Source: Mycobacterium vicinigordonae (GTDB lineage Bacteria > Actinomycetota > Actinomycetes > Mycobacteriales > Mycobacteriaceae). From it: a DNA stretch of 64,000 bases. The notes beneath the pieces were generated by a model that saw only the letters and a list, made by a program, of their open reading frames with translations, was not told the origin of the DNA and ran no database searches. Below are positions 18,587 to 29,426 of this stretch, in pieces. The stretch covers positions 496,001 to 560,000 of the forward strand of contig NZ_CP059165.1 in assembly GCF_013466425.1 (NCBI RefSeq), given 5' to 3'. Every line of letters starts with the position of its first letter. Position 1 is the stretch's first letter. A program made the translations under genes and the position numbers.

Positions 18587-19306
18587 TCAGCCACCCAGCT
18601 TTGCGTGCATCTCCCAGACCAGTACTTCTGCGGTGTGTTCGGCGTTGAGGCGCCGACCGCCCGAATCGGTGAGCCGGGCCGCATCTCCGCCGGTCAGCTC
18701 GGGGCCGTCCTCGAGGCGGGTGTCTCCTCGGGCTACGAAAACATGCAGGTAGGGCGCATCAGGCAGGGTAATGGTATCGCCCGCACGTAGCCGTGCCACG
18801 TGGAGCGCCGCGGCGCGGTTGTGCAAGGTGAGGGCGCCGTCGCGGCCGGGAATGCCGGAGGCGACAGTGACCAAGCCGACGTTGGCCAGCTGATTGTCGA
18901 CTTCGTCCTGCTGGTAGCTCGGTGTGATCGGCGCCTCGTCGGGAATAACCCACATCTGGATGAAATGCACTGCCTGCGTGGTGGAATCGTTTGTCTCCGA
19001 GTGCAGGATGCCGCTGCCCGCGGACATCCGCTGGGCCAGGCCGGGGTAGATGACGCCGCGGGTACCCGTCGAATCCTGATGCGTCAGTTCGCCTTCCAAT
19101 ACCCAGGTGAGGATCTCCATGTCACGGTGTTGATGGGTGGCGAACCCAGTGCCGGCAGCGACGATGTCGTCGTTGTTCACCAGCAGCAGGCCGAAGTGGG
19201 TGTCGTGCGGATCGTAGTGGTCGCCGAACGAGAAAGAATGCCGCGATTGCAGCCAATCCGTAGTGGTGACGGCCCGGTCGGCCGCGCGCCGGATATCCAC
19301 GGGCAT
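18587..19306 (-). CDS. Pirin-family cupin protein (Rv0181c-like)
   Basis: 239 aa from an ATG at 19306; upstream in-frame sequence to 19426 looks non-coding. The N-terminal cupin shows the pirin signature: HSFSFGDHYDP, then TGFATHQHRDMEILTWVLEGELTHQDS with the metal-binding His residues, and AQRMSAGSGILHSETN. The C-terminal cupin half is less conserved. Pirins bind Fe and include quercetin dioxygenase-like activity and redox-sensing roles; which applies here is unknown. It is 4 nt from the next upstream gene's stop, so the two may be co-transcribed. Confidence 0.85.
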   Translation of the reverse strand: MPVDIRRAADRAVTTTDWLQSRHSFSFGDHYDPHDTHFGLLLVNNDDIVAAGTGFATHQHRDMEILTWVLEGELTHQDSTGTRGVIYPGLAQRMSAGSGILHSETNDSTTQAVHFIQMWVIPDEAPITPSYQQDEVDNQLANVGLVTVASGIPGRDGALTLHNRAAALHVARLRAGDTITLPDAPYLHVFVARGDTRLEDGPELTGGDAARLTDSGGRRLNAEHTAEVLVWEMHAKLGG

Positions 19307-19310
19307 GGTT

Positions 19311-20174
19311 CTACAGTAATGCGGCAAGCAGGCCCTGGGCGTGCTGCAGCGCATCCTCGAGCTCGGGCAGCGACATCCGAGGCGCCCCGCCCAGGTGAAT
19401 CTCGATCTGGTATTCCGGTTGGCCATCGTGCCCGAAAATTGGCAGTACCACGAATTCGGTTGTTGCCAAGTCGCTTTCGATGCTGTCAGTGACCGATCGC
19501 AGCGTCACCATGGTCATCAGGGTGGTCAGCTTGCGGGTGACCGCCGAGGTGGGCTCCAGGGATGCCAGCACGTGGGCCAGGCGATCGTGCAGCGGCTGGT
19601 GGGTGTCGTCGAACCGCCATGCGCCGTAGCCGCGGGCGCGGATGTCGGCGAGCACCCGTCGGTAATCCGCCACGTCGGCGGCCGTCGGTCGTGGGGTGAC
19701 CCGGCGCAGCCAGGCTTGCAAGAAGTAGTCGTCGCGCCAGGCCACGGCGACCAGTCCGAACGGCGGATCTATCGGGAACCGCTGTCCGACGGCGTGCTCG
19801 CCGTCGGTGCCGTGGCCGTACGCGTCGACCGTAGTGAGATGCCGATCGCCGATCTTGGACATGGAGCAGCCCGCGCCCAGGGTGTGATGCAAGTAGCGCA
19901 ACGCCTCGCGCCCGCGGTCCAGCAGGGGGAAAGTGCGGCGCAGCCCGTGCACCAGGCCGAACAGCCCACTGCCCAGTGCATAGCGGCGGTCGTCGCGGCG
20001 GGCCACCCAGGTGCGTCGCTCAAGCTCGGCCAGTATCAGCGCACACGTCGAGGTGCTGATGCCACAGGTCTTGGCCAGCTCAGCCGACGACCACCCGTCG
20101 GGAGCATCGGCCAGCGCGGTGAGTACGGCCATCACACGGCTGGTCGGCGGCGACTTGGCGGTTGACGTGACCAC
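19311..20174 (-). CDS. IclR-family transcriptional regulator
   Basis: 287 aa from a GTG at 20174 with GGGAG 5 nt upstream. The N-terminal winged helix is clear (RVMAVLTALADAPDGWSSAELAKTCGISTSTCALILAELERR, residues ~13-54 in segments), followed by an IclR-type effector-binding domain. It is divergent to a NAD(P)-dependent dehydrogenase with a 14-bp palindrome between them, so it probably regulates that gene. I do not recall this regulator next to the pirin gene in M. tuberculosis; it appears to be part of an inserted catabolic module with the two genes to its right. Confidence 0.8.
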   Translation of the reverse strand: MVTSTAKSPPTSRVMAVLTALADAPDGWSSAELAKTCGISTSTCALILAELERRTWVARRDDRRYALGSGLFGLVHGLRRTFPLLDRGREALRYLHHTLGAGCSMSKIGDRHLTTVDAYGHGTDGEHAVGQRFPIDPPFGLVAVAWRDDYFLQAWLRRVTPRPTAADVADYRRVLADIRARGYGAWRFDDTHQPLHDRLAHVLASLEPTSAVTRKLTTLMTMVTLRSVTDSIESDLATTEFVVLPIFGHDGQPEYQIEIHLGGAPRMSLPELEDALQHAQGLLAALL

Positions 20175-20204
20175 GGCGACTCCCTACCATCCGTCCAAAA
20201 TATT

Positions 20205-20234
20205 AAAACGTATGTCCTAATATTAGGAGACAAT
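20205..20234. promoter_or_regulatory. Palindromic candidate operator between IclR regulator and dehydrogenase
   Basis: TCCTAATATTAGGA at 20215-20228 is a perfect 14-bp palindrome in an unusually A/T-rich 60-nt intergenic region (TATTAAAACG precedes it). It overlaps the AGGAGA ribosome site of the dehydrogenase, so a bound regulator would block initiation. IclR operators are often such palindromes; binding by the adjacent regulator is inferred. Confidence 0.5.
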
Positions 20235-21371
20235 GTGTTGAAGGTGGGCGTGTGGGGCCCCGGGTCAATGGGTGTGATTGCGCTGCGCGGCGTCATCGAC
20301 CATCCACAGCTGCAACTGGTCGACTTGGTGGTGCACAGCGACACCAAAGCCGGCCGCGACGCGGGGGAACTGTGTGGGATCGGGCCGGTCGGGGTGGTGG
20401 CAACCCAGGACCCCGCTGCGCTGCTGGCCGGGGACGCCGACGTAGTGGTATACGCGGCGGCGGCGAACCTGCGCCCGCTGGAAGCGGTACAGGACATGGT
20501 TTCGATCCTGCAGGCCGGCAAGAACGTGGTGTCGTGTTCGGTCGTGCCGCTCGTGTTTCCCGACGCTCCAGAACTTGACGCGCTCACCGAGCCGCTGCGG
20601 CAGGCGGCACTGGATGGCGGGGTGTCGTTCTTTACCACCGGGATAGACTCAGGATTCGCCAATGACATTCTACCGCTGGCACTCTCGGGGGTATCGCGGG
20701 TCATCGAGTCGGTACGGGTGACCGAAATGTTCAACTACGCAACCTATCCAGACCCGGAGGCGGTGTACGAGATCCTGGGCTTCGGAAAGCCACCCGAGGT
20801 GACGCCATTCGCCGCTACACCCGGGATCTTCACCTTCGGGTGGGGGCCGGTGCTGCATCAACTGGCCGCCGGTCTCGATATCAAGATCGACCGCATCGAG
20901 GAGAACGTCGAAAGGGTTGCCGCCCCTGAGTCCTTCGACACGCCTACCGGCCAGATCGCCGCCGGCACCATTGCGGCGATGCGCTCGACGCTGACCGGAT
21001 ACGTCGGCGAGAAGGCCACTTTCGTGCTCGACCACGTGACGCGGATGTCCGACGACATCGCGCCAGACTGGCCGCAGCCGCGCATCAGCATCGAGCCGAA
21101 GGACCTCGGCTACGGGGCGGCGTCCGGGCGCGGCCTGTACCGCGTCGAGATCGAAGGCTCACCGAGCATGCGGTGCGAGTTCGAGATGGCCGAGGACCGT
21201 GACCACGACCTGGGTGCCCGGATGGCGGGCGCGTCGCGGATGGTGAACGCGATTCCGGCGGTGTGTGCGGCGCGGCCCGGGCTGCTGTCTGCGCTGGACC
21301 TACCGTTGATCACCGGGGCCGGCCTGGTGCATTCGGTGCCCGGGCCGGCACCGGACAGCCGGCTGTTCTAG
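20235..21371 (+). CDS. Dihydrodipicolinate-reductase-like NAD(P)-dependent dehydrogenase
   Basis: 378 aa from a GTG with AGGAGA upstream. The N-terminus is a Rossmann fold (KVGVWGPGSMGVIALRGVIDHPQLQLVDLVVHS) of the DapB/2,4-diaminopentanoate dehydrogenase-like group, with later motifs AGKNVVSCSVVPLVFP and FFTTGIDSGFANDILPLAL. Actinobacterial members of this group occur in lipid and steroid-type catabolic settings. The substrate cannot be read from sequence. It is divergent to the IclR gene and convergent (4-nt overlap) with the hydrolase gene, so the three probably form one module. Confidence 0.75.
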   Translation: MLKVGVWGPGSMGVIALRGVIDHPQLQLVDLVVHSDTKAGRDAGELCGIGPVGVVATQDPAALLAGDADVVVYAAAANLRPLEAVQDMVSILQAGKNVVSCSVVPLVFPDAPELDALTEPLRQAALDGGVSFFTTGIDSGFANDILPLALSGVSRVIESVRVTEMFNYATYPDPEAVYEILGFGKPPEVTPFAATPGIFTFGWGPVLHQLAAGLDIKIDRIEENVERVAAPESFDTPTGQIAAGTIAAMRSTLTGYVGEKATFVLDHVTRMSDDIAPDWPQPRISIEPKDLGYGAASGRGLYRVEIEGSPSMRCEFEMAEDRDHDLGARMAGASRMVNAIPAVCAARPGLLSALDLPLITGAGLVHSVPGPAPDSRLF

Positions 21372-22767
21372 CCGCGCGGGTACGTCGCCGCGGTGAGTTG
21401 CAGGATCTCGTCGCGATCAGCCGCCAGGATGAAGCCGGCACCGATCGCGGAATCGAGTGCGGCGGTGAAGCGGCCGATGTATTCGTCGAACCCCCCGGGG
21501 TAGAGCTGACCTAGGGTGGCCTCGTCGAATGGCTCGCCGAAGCCGAAGATGGCGCCCATGATGTTGTCCTCGCGCATTTCGCCTGCGCCGGATGTCCTGG
21601 CGATCGGGACGTCGACCCACGGCGTTCGCACCCCGCCCACGGCGATGCCATTGACGTCCAGAACCGGCTGCGGCTGCTCGGCTTCACGCACTTCCAACGC
21701 CGGGCCGGCCGGCGGTATCGCGCCGGTGGCGACCCAATCGTTCAGCGCGGCGAGCGCTGCCTGTGCCACATAGTGGTGTTGCGGGCCGAAGTTGATGAAA
21801 TGATCAAGCTGTTGGCCCATCAGGATATTAGTGGGCTGGTAGGCGCCGACGATAGCGTCGAGCGGTGCGGACCCGGAGTCGATGAACGCGACCTGGATCG
21901 TGTAGTTGTCGGCGTGCGCGGAGCCGGCGATCTCCCAAACGCGCAGCAGGTCGTCGTCGGGCCGCCGCGCGGCGTAGTAGCCCTGCCGTCCGGCTCCGTA
22001 TAGGTCGGTCTCGGTGATGATCGTCATGACCGGGACGCGCAGGTCGGGACGGAATTTGACCGCTTGATCCGGTGCGTCAGGCTGCAACTGGTCGAAGATG
22101 GACCCGTCGCCCAGCGGCGCGGCCGGACCGAACCGGGAATGCACCAGGAACCCGTCGTAGACACGGGCGAGCGGGTCGACGGCGTTAACGTAACTGGTGA
22201 GGAACATCGCCGATTGCGATTCGCCGAGCGCGACAACATGTTCGGCGGCCAAGCCACCAAGGACCCTACCGTCCCGGACGAGTTCGCCGGCCTGGGAGAA
22301 GATGTCATAGGCGAACACGTCGCCGGGGTGGCTGAGCGCTGCATAGCGTTCCGCGTTCTGGCTCTTCAGCGACATGTCGATGCCGAGCAGGCTGGTGCCG
22401 CCGTCGACGCCGACCTTTAGAGCCGAGACCATGATGTAGGAGTAACCCGCGCGGATGACTTCGCGGTGCGCCATCATCCATACGGCCGGAGCGTCGATGC
22501 CGCCGCTGACGTTGAGCCACTCGACCAGCGCAGTCCCGTTGAACCGAGCGGGATCGGTAGGCGTGAGCACTACGATCCGCGTGGTGTAATTGGCTGTGGC
22601 CGAAGGAGTTACGGTCCAGCATCCGTCGGCGCGCAGGTCTGATTCGGGGACGTACGACCTGGCCGTACCGGAGACGAAGAACTCCTGCACGGTGTAGCCG
22701 ACGCTGCCAATGTCGAAGGCGCCCAGCAACAGTGCCGGTTGGCCGGGTACGGCCGTGGCGGTGGGGA

Positions 22768-22771
<4 letters not shown>
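21368..22771 (-). CDS. Alpha/beta-hydrolase domain-containing protein
   Basis: 467 aa. The sequence resembles the Abhydrolase_10 type family: an N-terminal beta-rich portion (SGTARSYVPESDL), ALVEWLNVSGGIDAPAVWMMAHREVIRAGYSY in the core, and nucleophile-elbow GESQS at roughly residue 196, with a late His candidate (SAHADNYTIQ). It is probably an esterase or lactonase with unknown substrate. The start at 22771 overlaps the stop of sigG by 4 nt, so the two minus-strand genes are coupled and hydrolase expression should depend on sigG transcription. Confidence 0.75.
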
Positions 22772-24677
<1,906 letters not shown>

Positions 24678-24711
24678 CCGAATTGTCGTACCCCGTGAGT
24701 AATTTGGCGCC

Positions 24712-25461
24712 ATGACCGACGACAAGATGCTGTCCCGTATCGCGGCACTGCTACGTCAGGCGGAGGGTACCGACAACACCCACGAAGCCGATGCGTTCCT
24801 GAGCGCTGCACAGCGGTTGGCGACGGCCGCGTCCATCGACCTGGCGGTGGCGCGTTCGCATTCCTCCAACCGATCCGCGGCGCAGGCACCCGTCCAGCGC
24901 ACTATCACCATCGGCAACGCAGGCACCCGCGGACTGCGCACGTACGTGCAGCTTTTCGTACTCATCGCCGCGGCGAACGACGTGCGCTGCGACATCGCGT
25001 CGAATTCGGCGTTCCTGTACGCCTACGGATTCGGCGAGGACATCGACGCCACGCACGCGCTTTACGCCAGCCTGGTGGTGCAGATGGTCCGGGCGTCGGA
25101 CGCATACCTTGCGACCGGAGCGCATCGGCCCACACCGACTATCACCGCGCGGCTCAACTTCCAGCTGGCATTCGGCGCGCGGGTCGGGCAGCGGCTTGCC
25201 GAGGCCCGCGAGCAGGCCCGCCAGGAAGTGACCAAGGACCGGGCGCGAGCGCCGGGCACCGCAATTGCGTTGCGGGACAAGGAGGTCGAGTTGCACGACT
25301 TCTACCGCAGCACCTCGAAGGCCCGCGGCAGCTGGCAGGCGAACCGCGCCACTGCCGGGTATTCGTCGGCGGCACGGCGCGCGGGCGACCGCGCGGGCCG
25401 GCGGGCGCGGCTGGGCAACAGTCCTGAGTTACCCGGGGCGCGGACCGCGCTGGGCCGTTGA
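24712..25461 (+). CDS. DUF2786-containing protein (Rv0184-like)
   Basis: 249 aa. The N-terminal ~45 residues (DDKMLSRIAALLRQAEGTDNTHEADAFLSAAQRLAT) are the DUF2786 signature; the middle is a mixed alpha/beta region and the C-terminus is Arg-rich. It is an uncharacterised conserved actinobacterial protein. Its stop overlaps the following gene's TTG, and the pair stays together in M. tuberculosis (Rv0184-Rv0185), which implies a shared but unknown function, perhaps with the downstream gene acting as metalloprotease. Confidence 0.82.
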   Translation: MTDDKMLSRIAALLRQAEGTDNTHEADAFLSAAQRLATAASIDLAVARSHSSNRSAAQAPVQRTITIGNAGTRGLRTYVQLFVLIAAANDVRCDIASNSAFLYAYGFGEDIDATHALYASLVVQMVRASDAYLATGAHRPTPTITARLNFQLAFGARVGQRLAEAREQARQEVTKDRARAPGTAIALRDKEVELHDFYRSTSKARGSWQANRATAGYSSAARRAGDRAGRRARLGNSPELPGARTALGR

Positions 25462-25967
25462 CCTCGGCGGCATCGCCGCGGGACTCCCAGCGCGCAAAGG
25501 TGTATGCGGCCGAGGGGTTTGTCCGGACGATGTTCGACCGCGCTGCCGAGCACGGATCACCCAGCGTGGAGTTCTTCGGCACGCAGTTGACGCTGCCGCC
25601 CGAGGGTCGGTTCGCGTCGGTGGAGTCGGTGCAACGCTATGTCGACGAGGTGCTCACGCTTCCCGCGGTGCGCGAACGTTGGCCCGGCGCGTCGCCACTG
25701 CGGGTGCGGGCACGCCGCGCTGCTACTGCCGCGCACTATGAAAACCGCGGTGGCACTGGTGTTGTCGCCGTCCCGGACCGGGCTACCGCCGACTGGGCGA
25801 TGCGGGAATTGGTGGTGCTGCACGAGATTGCGCACCACCTATGCCAACAGCCGCCGCCGCACGGCCCGGCATTCGTGGCGACGATGTGCGCACTGGCAGA
25901 GTGGGTGATGGGGGCCGAAGTCGGTCACGTGTTGCGGGTCGTCTACGCGAAGGAAGGTGTGCGATGA
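25458..25967 (+). CDS. Putative zinc metallohydrolase (Rv0185-like)
   Basis: 169 aa from a TTG overlapping the Rv0184-like stop by 4 nt. The HExxH motif is present as HEIAHHLCQ near residue 121, followed by a conserved PHGPAFVATMCAL segment, consistent with a small actinobacterial metallohydrolase family (TIGR04338-type). The final codons overlap the bglS start (ATGA at 25964-25967). Substrate unknown. Confidence 0.8.
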   Translation: MTSAASPRDSQRAKVYAAEGFVRTMFDRAAEHGSPSVEFFGTQLTLPPEGRFASVESVQRYVDEVLTLPAVRERWPGASPLRVRARRAATAAHYENRGGTGVVAVPDRATADWAMRELVVLHEIAHHLCQQPPPHGPAFVATMCALAEWVMGAEVGHVLRVVYAKEGVR

Positions 25968-28201
25968 CCGGGTCCGGTGACGATGCGGGCCGCTGGTCGG
26001 CCCGAGGAGGAGGCGGACAGTCGAGTAAGTCCGGTGACGACGCGGGCCGCTGGTCGGCCCGAGGAGGAGGCGGACAGTCGAGTAAGTCCGGTGACGACGC
26101 GGGCGATGATCCCGACGCTCGGGCGCATGAGGTCGAAGCCCAGCTGACTGACGACGAACGCTTCGCGCTGCTGGTCGGGGTAATGGGCGCCGGTGACATG
26201 TGGCCTCTGCACGACGAGCGAATCCCCGCCGGAGTCCCAATGAGTGCTGGCTACGTGCCAGGGATAGACCGGCTCGGGGTGCCGTCGCTGCGGATGAGCG
26301 ACGCCGGTCTGGGCGTGACGAACCCAGGTTTCCGCCCGGGTGACACCGCCACGGCGCTGCCGGCCGGGCTGGCGCTGGCATCCAGCTTCAATCCGCAGCT
26401 GGCCCACGCCGCCGGATCGGTGATCGGGGCCGAGGCACGCAGCCGGGGAATCAACGTCCAGCTAGCGGGTTCGATGAATCTGGCCCGGGATCCGCGCTGC
26501 GGCCGTAACTTCGAATACCTTTCCGAGGATCCACTTTTGAGTGGTGCGCTGGCCGCAGAGCAGATCCTGGGCATCCAGCAGCACGGCGTCATCTCGACCG
26601 CCAAGCACTTCTCGCTGAACTCCAACGAGACCAACCGGCACTGGCTGGACGCGCTGATCGACCCGGACGCGCACCGGGAATCTGACCTGCTGGCGTTCCA
26701 GATCGCCATAGAGCGGGGCCGGCCCGGCGCGGTGATGGCCGCTTACAACAAGGTCAACGGCGAATACTGCGCGGCCAACAGCGCGCTGCTCGGCGACGTG
26801 CTGAAAACGGCCTGGGGGTACCGCGGCTGGGTGATGTCGGACTGGGGTGGCACGCCGAGCTGGGAGTGTGCACTGGCAGGCCTGGATCAGGAGTGCGGCG
26901 CGCAGATCGACGCGTTGCTTTGGCAGGCCGAAACTTTCGGTGAGCCGCTGCGCGCCGCGTTCGCCGACGGTCTGCTTACCAGGGACCGGCTGTCGGACAT
27001 GGTGCGAAGGATCCTGCGGTCGATGTTCGCTGTCGGGATCGACCGATGGAGCGACCTACCGTCACCGGACACGAACGCGCACAACGACGTTGCCGCCGAG
27101 GTGGCTCGGCAGGGCATCGTGTTACTGCACAACCGGGGAGTGCTGCCGCTGAAACCGGACTCCCGGATCGCCGTCATCGGCGGATATGCACATCGCGGTG
27201 TGCCGGCCGGCTACGGGTCCAGCACCGTGCTGCCGCCGGGCGGCTACGCAGACGTGATCCCGATCGGCGGATCCGGGCTGGAGGCCGGGATGCGGAATTT
27301 GTACCTGACGCCGTCGAGTCCGCTTGAAGCGTTGCGAAAAGCGTTACCGCAAGCGCAGATCGAATTCGATCCCGGTATCAGCCCGGCCGAGGCGCTACCG
27401 GTGGCGCGGCGGGCGGATGTCGCGATCGTGTTCGCCGTCCGCGCCGAAGGCGAGGGCTTCGACGGCGCCGACTTGTCGCTTCCGTGGGGGCAGGACGCCC
27501 TGATCGCCGCCGTGGCCGGCGCCAACCCGAATACGCTAGTGGTGCTGCAGACGGGCAACCCGGTCACCATGCCCTGGCTCGAGTCGGTGAACGCCGTACT
27601 ACAGGCTTGGTATCCGGGTCAAGAAGGCGGCAGTGCTATCGCGGAAGTGCTTACCGGCCAAGTCAATCCGTCTGGACGGCTACCGATCACTTTCCCTGCC
27701 GGCCTGGACCAGACGCCGCGTCCGCACCTGCCCGATGTTCCGCCCGGAGCACCGACCAGTATCCATTATTCCGAGGGCGCGGACATCGGTTACCGCTGGT
27801 TCGCGCGAACCGGGCAGATCCCGCTGTTCGCGTTCGGCCACGGACTGTCCTACACCAGCTTCGAGTACCGCGACCTCGATCTCACCGGTGGTGAGACGGT
27901 GACCGCCGAGGTCACCGTGGTTAACACCGGTCAGCGCACCGGAGCCGACGTGCCGCAGCTGTACCTGGCTGGCACGCCTAATGAAAAGTGTTTACGGCTA
28001 CTGGGTTTCGCCAGAGTGGAACTCGAACCCGGTCAATCGCGCCGCGTCAGCATCGAATCGGATCCGCGACTACTCTCGCGTTATCGCGAGGGGAGTTGGC
28101 GGATCGCGCCGGGCCGGCATCTGGTGGCGGTGGGTGTCTCGGCAACAGACTTGAAAATGGTGGCCGAGGTGGAGTTGACCGGGCGTGCGTTCGGGCACTG
28201 A
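25964..28201 (+). CDS. bglS: Beta-glucosidase, glycoside hydrolase family 3
   Basis: 745 aa from the ATG at 25964, which overlaps the preceding stop and follows AAGGAAGG. Domain order: a repetitive N-terminal leader (~1-50), GH3 N-terminal barrel with the nucleophile region VMSDWGGT (Asp near residue 290), GH3 C-terminal domain (~395-610), then a fibronectin-III-like domain (~660-735). No signal peptide is seen, so it is probably cytoplasmic. It is longer than the ~690 aa recalled for Rv0186 because of the tandem leader. It should cleave terminal beta-glucosides. Confidence 0.9.
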   Translation: MTGSGDDAGRWSARGGGGQSSKSGDDAGRWSARGGGGQSSKSGDDAGDDPDARAHEVEAQLTDDERFALLVGVMGAGDMWPLHDERIPAGVPMSAGYVPGIDRLGVPSLRMSDAGLGVTNPGFRPGDTATALPAGLALASSFNPQLAHAAGSVIGAEARSRGINVQLAGSMNLARDPRCGRNFEYLSEDPLLSGALAAEQILGIQQHGVISTAKHFSLNSNETNRHWLDALIDPDAHRESDLLAFQIAIERGRPGAVMAAYNKVNGEYCAANSALLGDVLKTAWGYRGWVMSDWGGTPSWECALAGLDQECGAQIDALLWQAETFGEPLRAAFADGLLTRDRLSDMVRRILRSMFAVGIDRWSDLPSPDTNAHNDVAAEVARQGIVLLHNRGVLPLKPDSRIAVIGGYAHRGVPAGYGSSTVLPPGGYADVIPIGGSGLEAGMRNLYLTPSSPLEALRKALPQAQIEFDPGISPAEALPVARRADVAIVFAVRAEGEGFDGADLSLPWGQDALIAAVAGANPNTLVVLQTGNPVTMPWLESVNAVLQAWYPGQEGGSAIAEVLTGQVNPSGRLPITFPAGLDQTPRPHLPDVPPGAPTSIHYSEGADIGYRWFARTGQIPLFAFGHGLSYTSFEYRDLDLTGGETVTAEVTVVNTGQRTGADVPQLYLAGTPNEKCLRLLGFARVELEPGQSRRVSIESDPRLLSRYREGSWRIAPGRHLVAVGVSATDLKMVAEVELTGRAFGH
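25973..26103 (+). repeat. 57-bp in-frame tandem repeat in the bglS leader
   Basis: A 57-nt unit starting TCCGGTGACGA(T/C)GCGGGC occurs at 25973 and 26030, with a 17-nt partial third copy at 26087. It encodes a 19-residue unit (SGDDAGRWSARGGGGQSSK) just after the start codon. The copies differ by a single base, so the duplication is recent and the copy number is likely to vary between strains. Confidence 0.9.
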
Positions 28202-28236
28202 GGGGCACGGCCGAACGCACGCCCGGCAAGCCGGGA

Positions 28237-28383
28237 CTACTGGACGGGTACGAGCGCTTCGCCGCACGTGCAGCGGTAGGGCTCGGTAGCGCCGGAGCAG
28301 TGGCAGGGGACCTCGACACGAACGCGACAGCCGCAACCCTCGTGGCCGCAAGTCAGCTCGGTTCCAGCTTCGTGAGTTGTCAT
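28237..28383 (-). CDS. mymT: Copper metallothionein MymT
   Basis: A 48-aa Cys-rich protein that standard gene finders miss. It reads [19 protein letters not shown], then [16 protein letters not shown], then [13 protein letters not shown]. Seven Cys occur in [13 protein letters not shown] and CTC clusters, matching the mycobacterial Cu(I) metallothionein MymT, which binds several Cu(I) ions and protects against copper. It lies between bglS and the O-methyltransferase, as in M. tuberculosis (Rv0186A locus). A RicR-type palindrome is 61 nt upstream of the ATG, so it should be induced by copper. Confidence 0.92.
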   Translation of the reverse strand: MTTHEAGTELTCGHEGCGCRVRVEVPCHCSGATEPYRCTCGEALVPVQ

Positions 28384-28443
28384 TCGATTCACCTCAATCT
28401 TCGGAAACAAGTCGGAGTGGGTAACCTCCGCCCCGTCAGCATA

Positions 28444-28458
28444 TACCCCATAGGGGTA
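28444..28458. promoter_or_regulatory. RicR operator upstream of mymT
   Basis: TACCCCATAGGGGTA is a 15-nt palindrome with TACCCC/GGGGTA half-sites, the known RicR/CsoR-type operator. It is 61 nt from the mymT start, and a near-identical site precedes ricR itself in this window. Copper binding to RicR should release it and switch mymT on. Confidence 0.85.
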
Positions 28459-28699
28459 CCCGGTAAAGGAATCGGCGCGGATTCGCGGTGAACGCGCGGC
28501 CGTCGACGCCGTCGAACCTGGATGCCACCACCCCCTCAGCCCTTCGCCATGCCGATACCGTCGCGGACGGGCCGCGGTTCAATTGATTCCACGGCAATCA
28601 TGAGCCGGACCCCCGAGACGTCAGCCAAGATTTTCAACGTCGTCTCGCACTGGCGAATTGTCAAGATCGCCAAATCAACGAAGGGGTTAGCGTTGACCT

Positions 28700-29356
28700 A
28701 TGCCTGAAGACACAACACCTCAAGCCGTCGACGCGTTCCTGGACAGCACGCTGATCGGTCCGGATCCGGCGCTGGCCGCCGCAATCGAAGCCAGTGATGC
28801 GGCCGGGCTGCCGCACATCGCGGTGTCGGCGCAGCAAGGGAAGTTCCTTTGCCTGCTGGCCTCGGCCACGAGAGCCCGCCGCATTCTCGAACTGGGCACG
28901 CTGGGCGGGTACAGCACCATCTGGCTGGCGCGCGGCGCCGGGCCTGAGGGGCTCGTGGTGACACTGGAATACGACCCGCTGCATGCAGAGGTCGCGCGAT
29001 CGAACCTTCAGCGAGCGGGGTTGGGCGACCGGGTGCAGGTGGTGACGGGCGCCGCACTGGACACGTTGCCCACGATCACCGGCGGACCGTTCGACCTGGT
29101 GTTCCTCGACGCCGACAAGGAGAACAACGCCGCCTATCTCGAATGGGCGATCAAGCTCGGGCATCCCGGAACGGTGATCGTGGTGGACAACGTCATCCGC
29201 GATGGCCAGATCCTGACCGAATCCGAGGACACCCGCGTCGTCGCGAGCCGCGCGGCGCTGCAGGCGATGGGTGAGCACCCGCGGCTGGATGCGGTAGCGC
29301 TGCAGACCGTCGGCAGCAAAGGCTGGGATGGGTTCGCGATGGCCCTAGTGCGTTGA
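28700..29356 (+). CDS. SAM-dependent O-methyltransferase (Rv0187-like)
   Basis: 218 aa of the catechol/caffeoyl-CoA O-methyltransferase family. Motif I is LELGTLGGYSTIWLA (~58-72), followed by LEYDPLHAEVA, and the metal-binding segment DLVFLDADKENNAAYLEWA (~133-151) with two consecutive acidic ligands and later DNVIRDG. Its natural substrate is not known. This is the last recognisable backbone gene before the accessory island; the gene that follows in M. tuberculosis (Rv0188, membrane protein) is not found here. Confidence 0.87.
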   Translation: MPEDTTPQAVDAFLDSTLIGPDPALAAAIEASDAAGLPHIAVSAQQGKFLCLLASATRARRILELGTLGGYSTIWLARGAGPEGLVVTLEYDPLHAEVARSNLQRAGLGDRVQVVTGAALDTLPTITGGPFDLVFLDADKENNAAYLEWAIKLGHPGTVIVVDNVIRDGQILTESEDTRVVASRAALQAMGEHPRLDAVALQTVGSKGWDGFAMALVR

Positions 29357-29426
29357 GCGAACGAGTCGGAGTGTGGTCTGGGTGAGCACCTGGAGCTCTG
29401 CGACGTCGTCCCGTGACGAGTCATGC

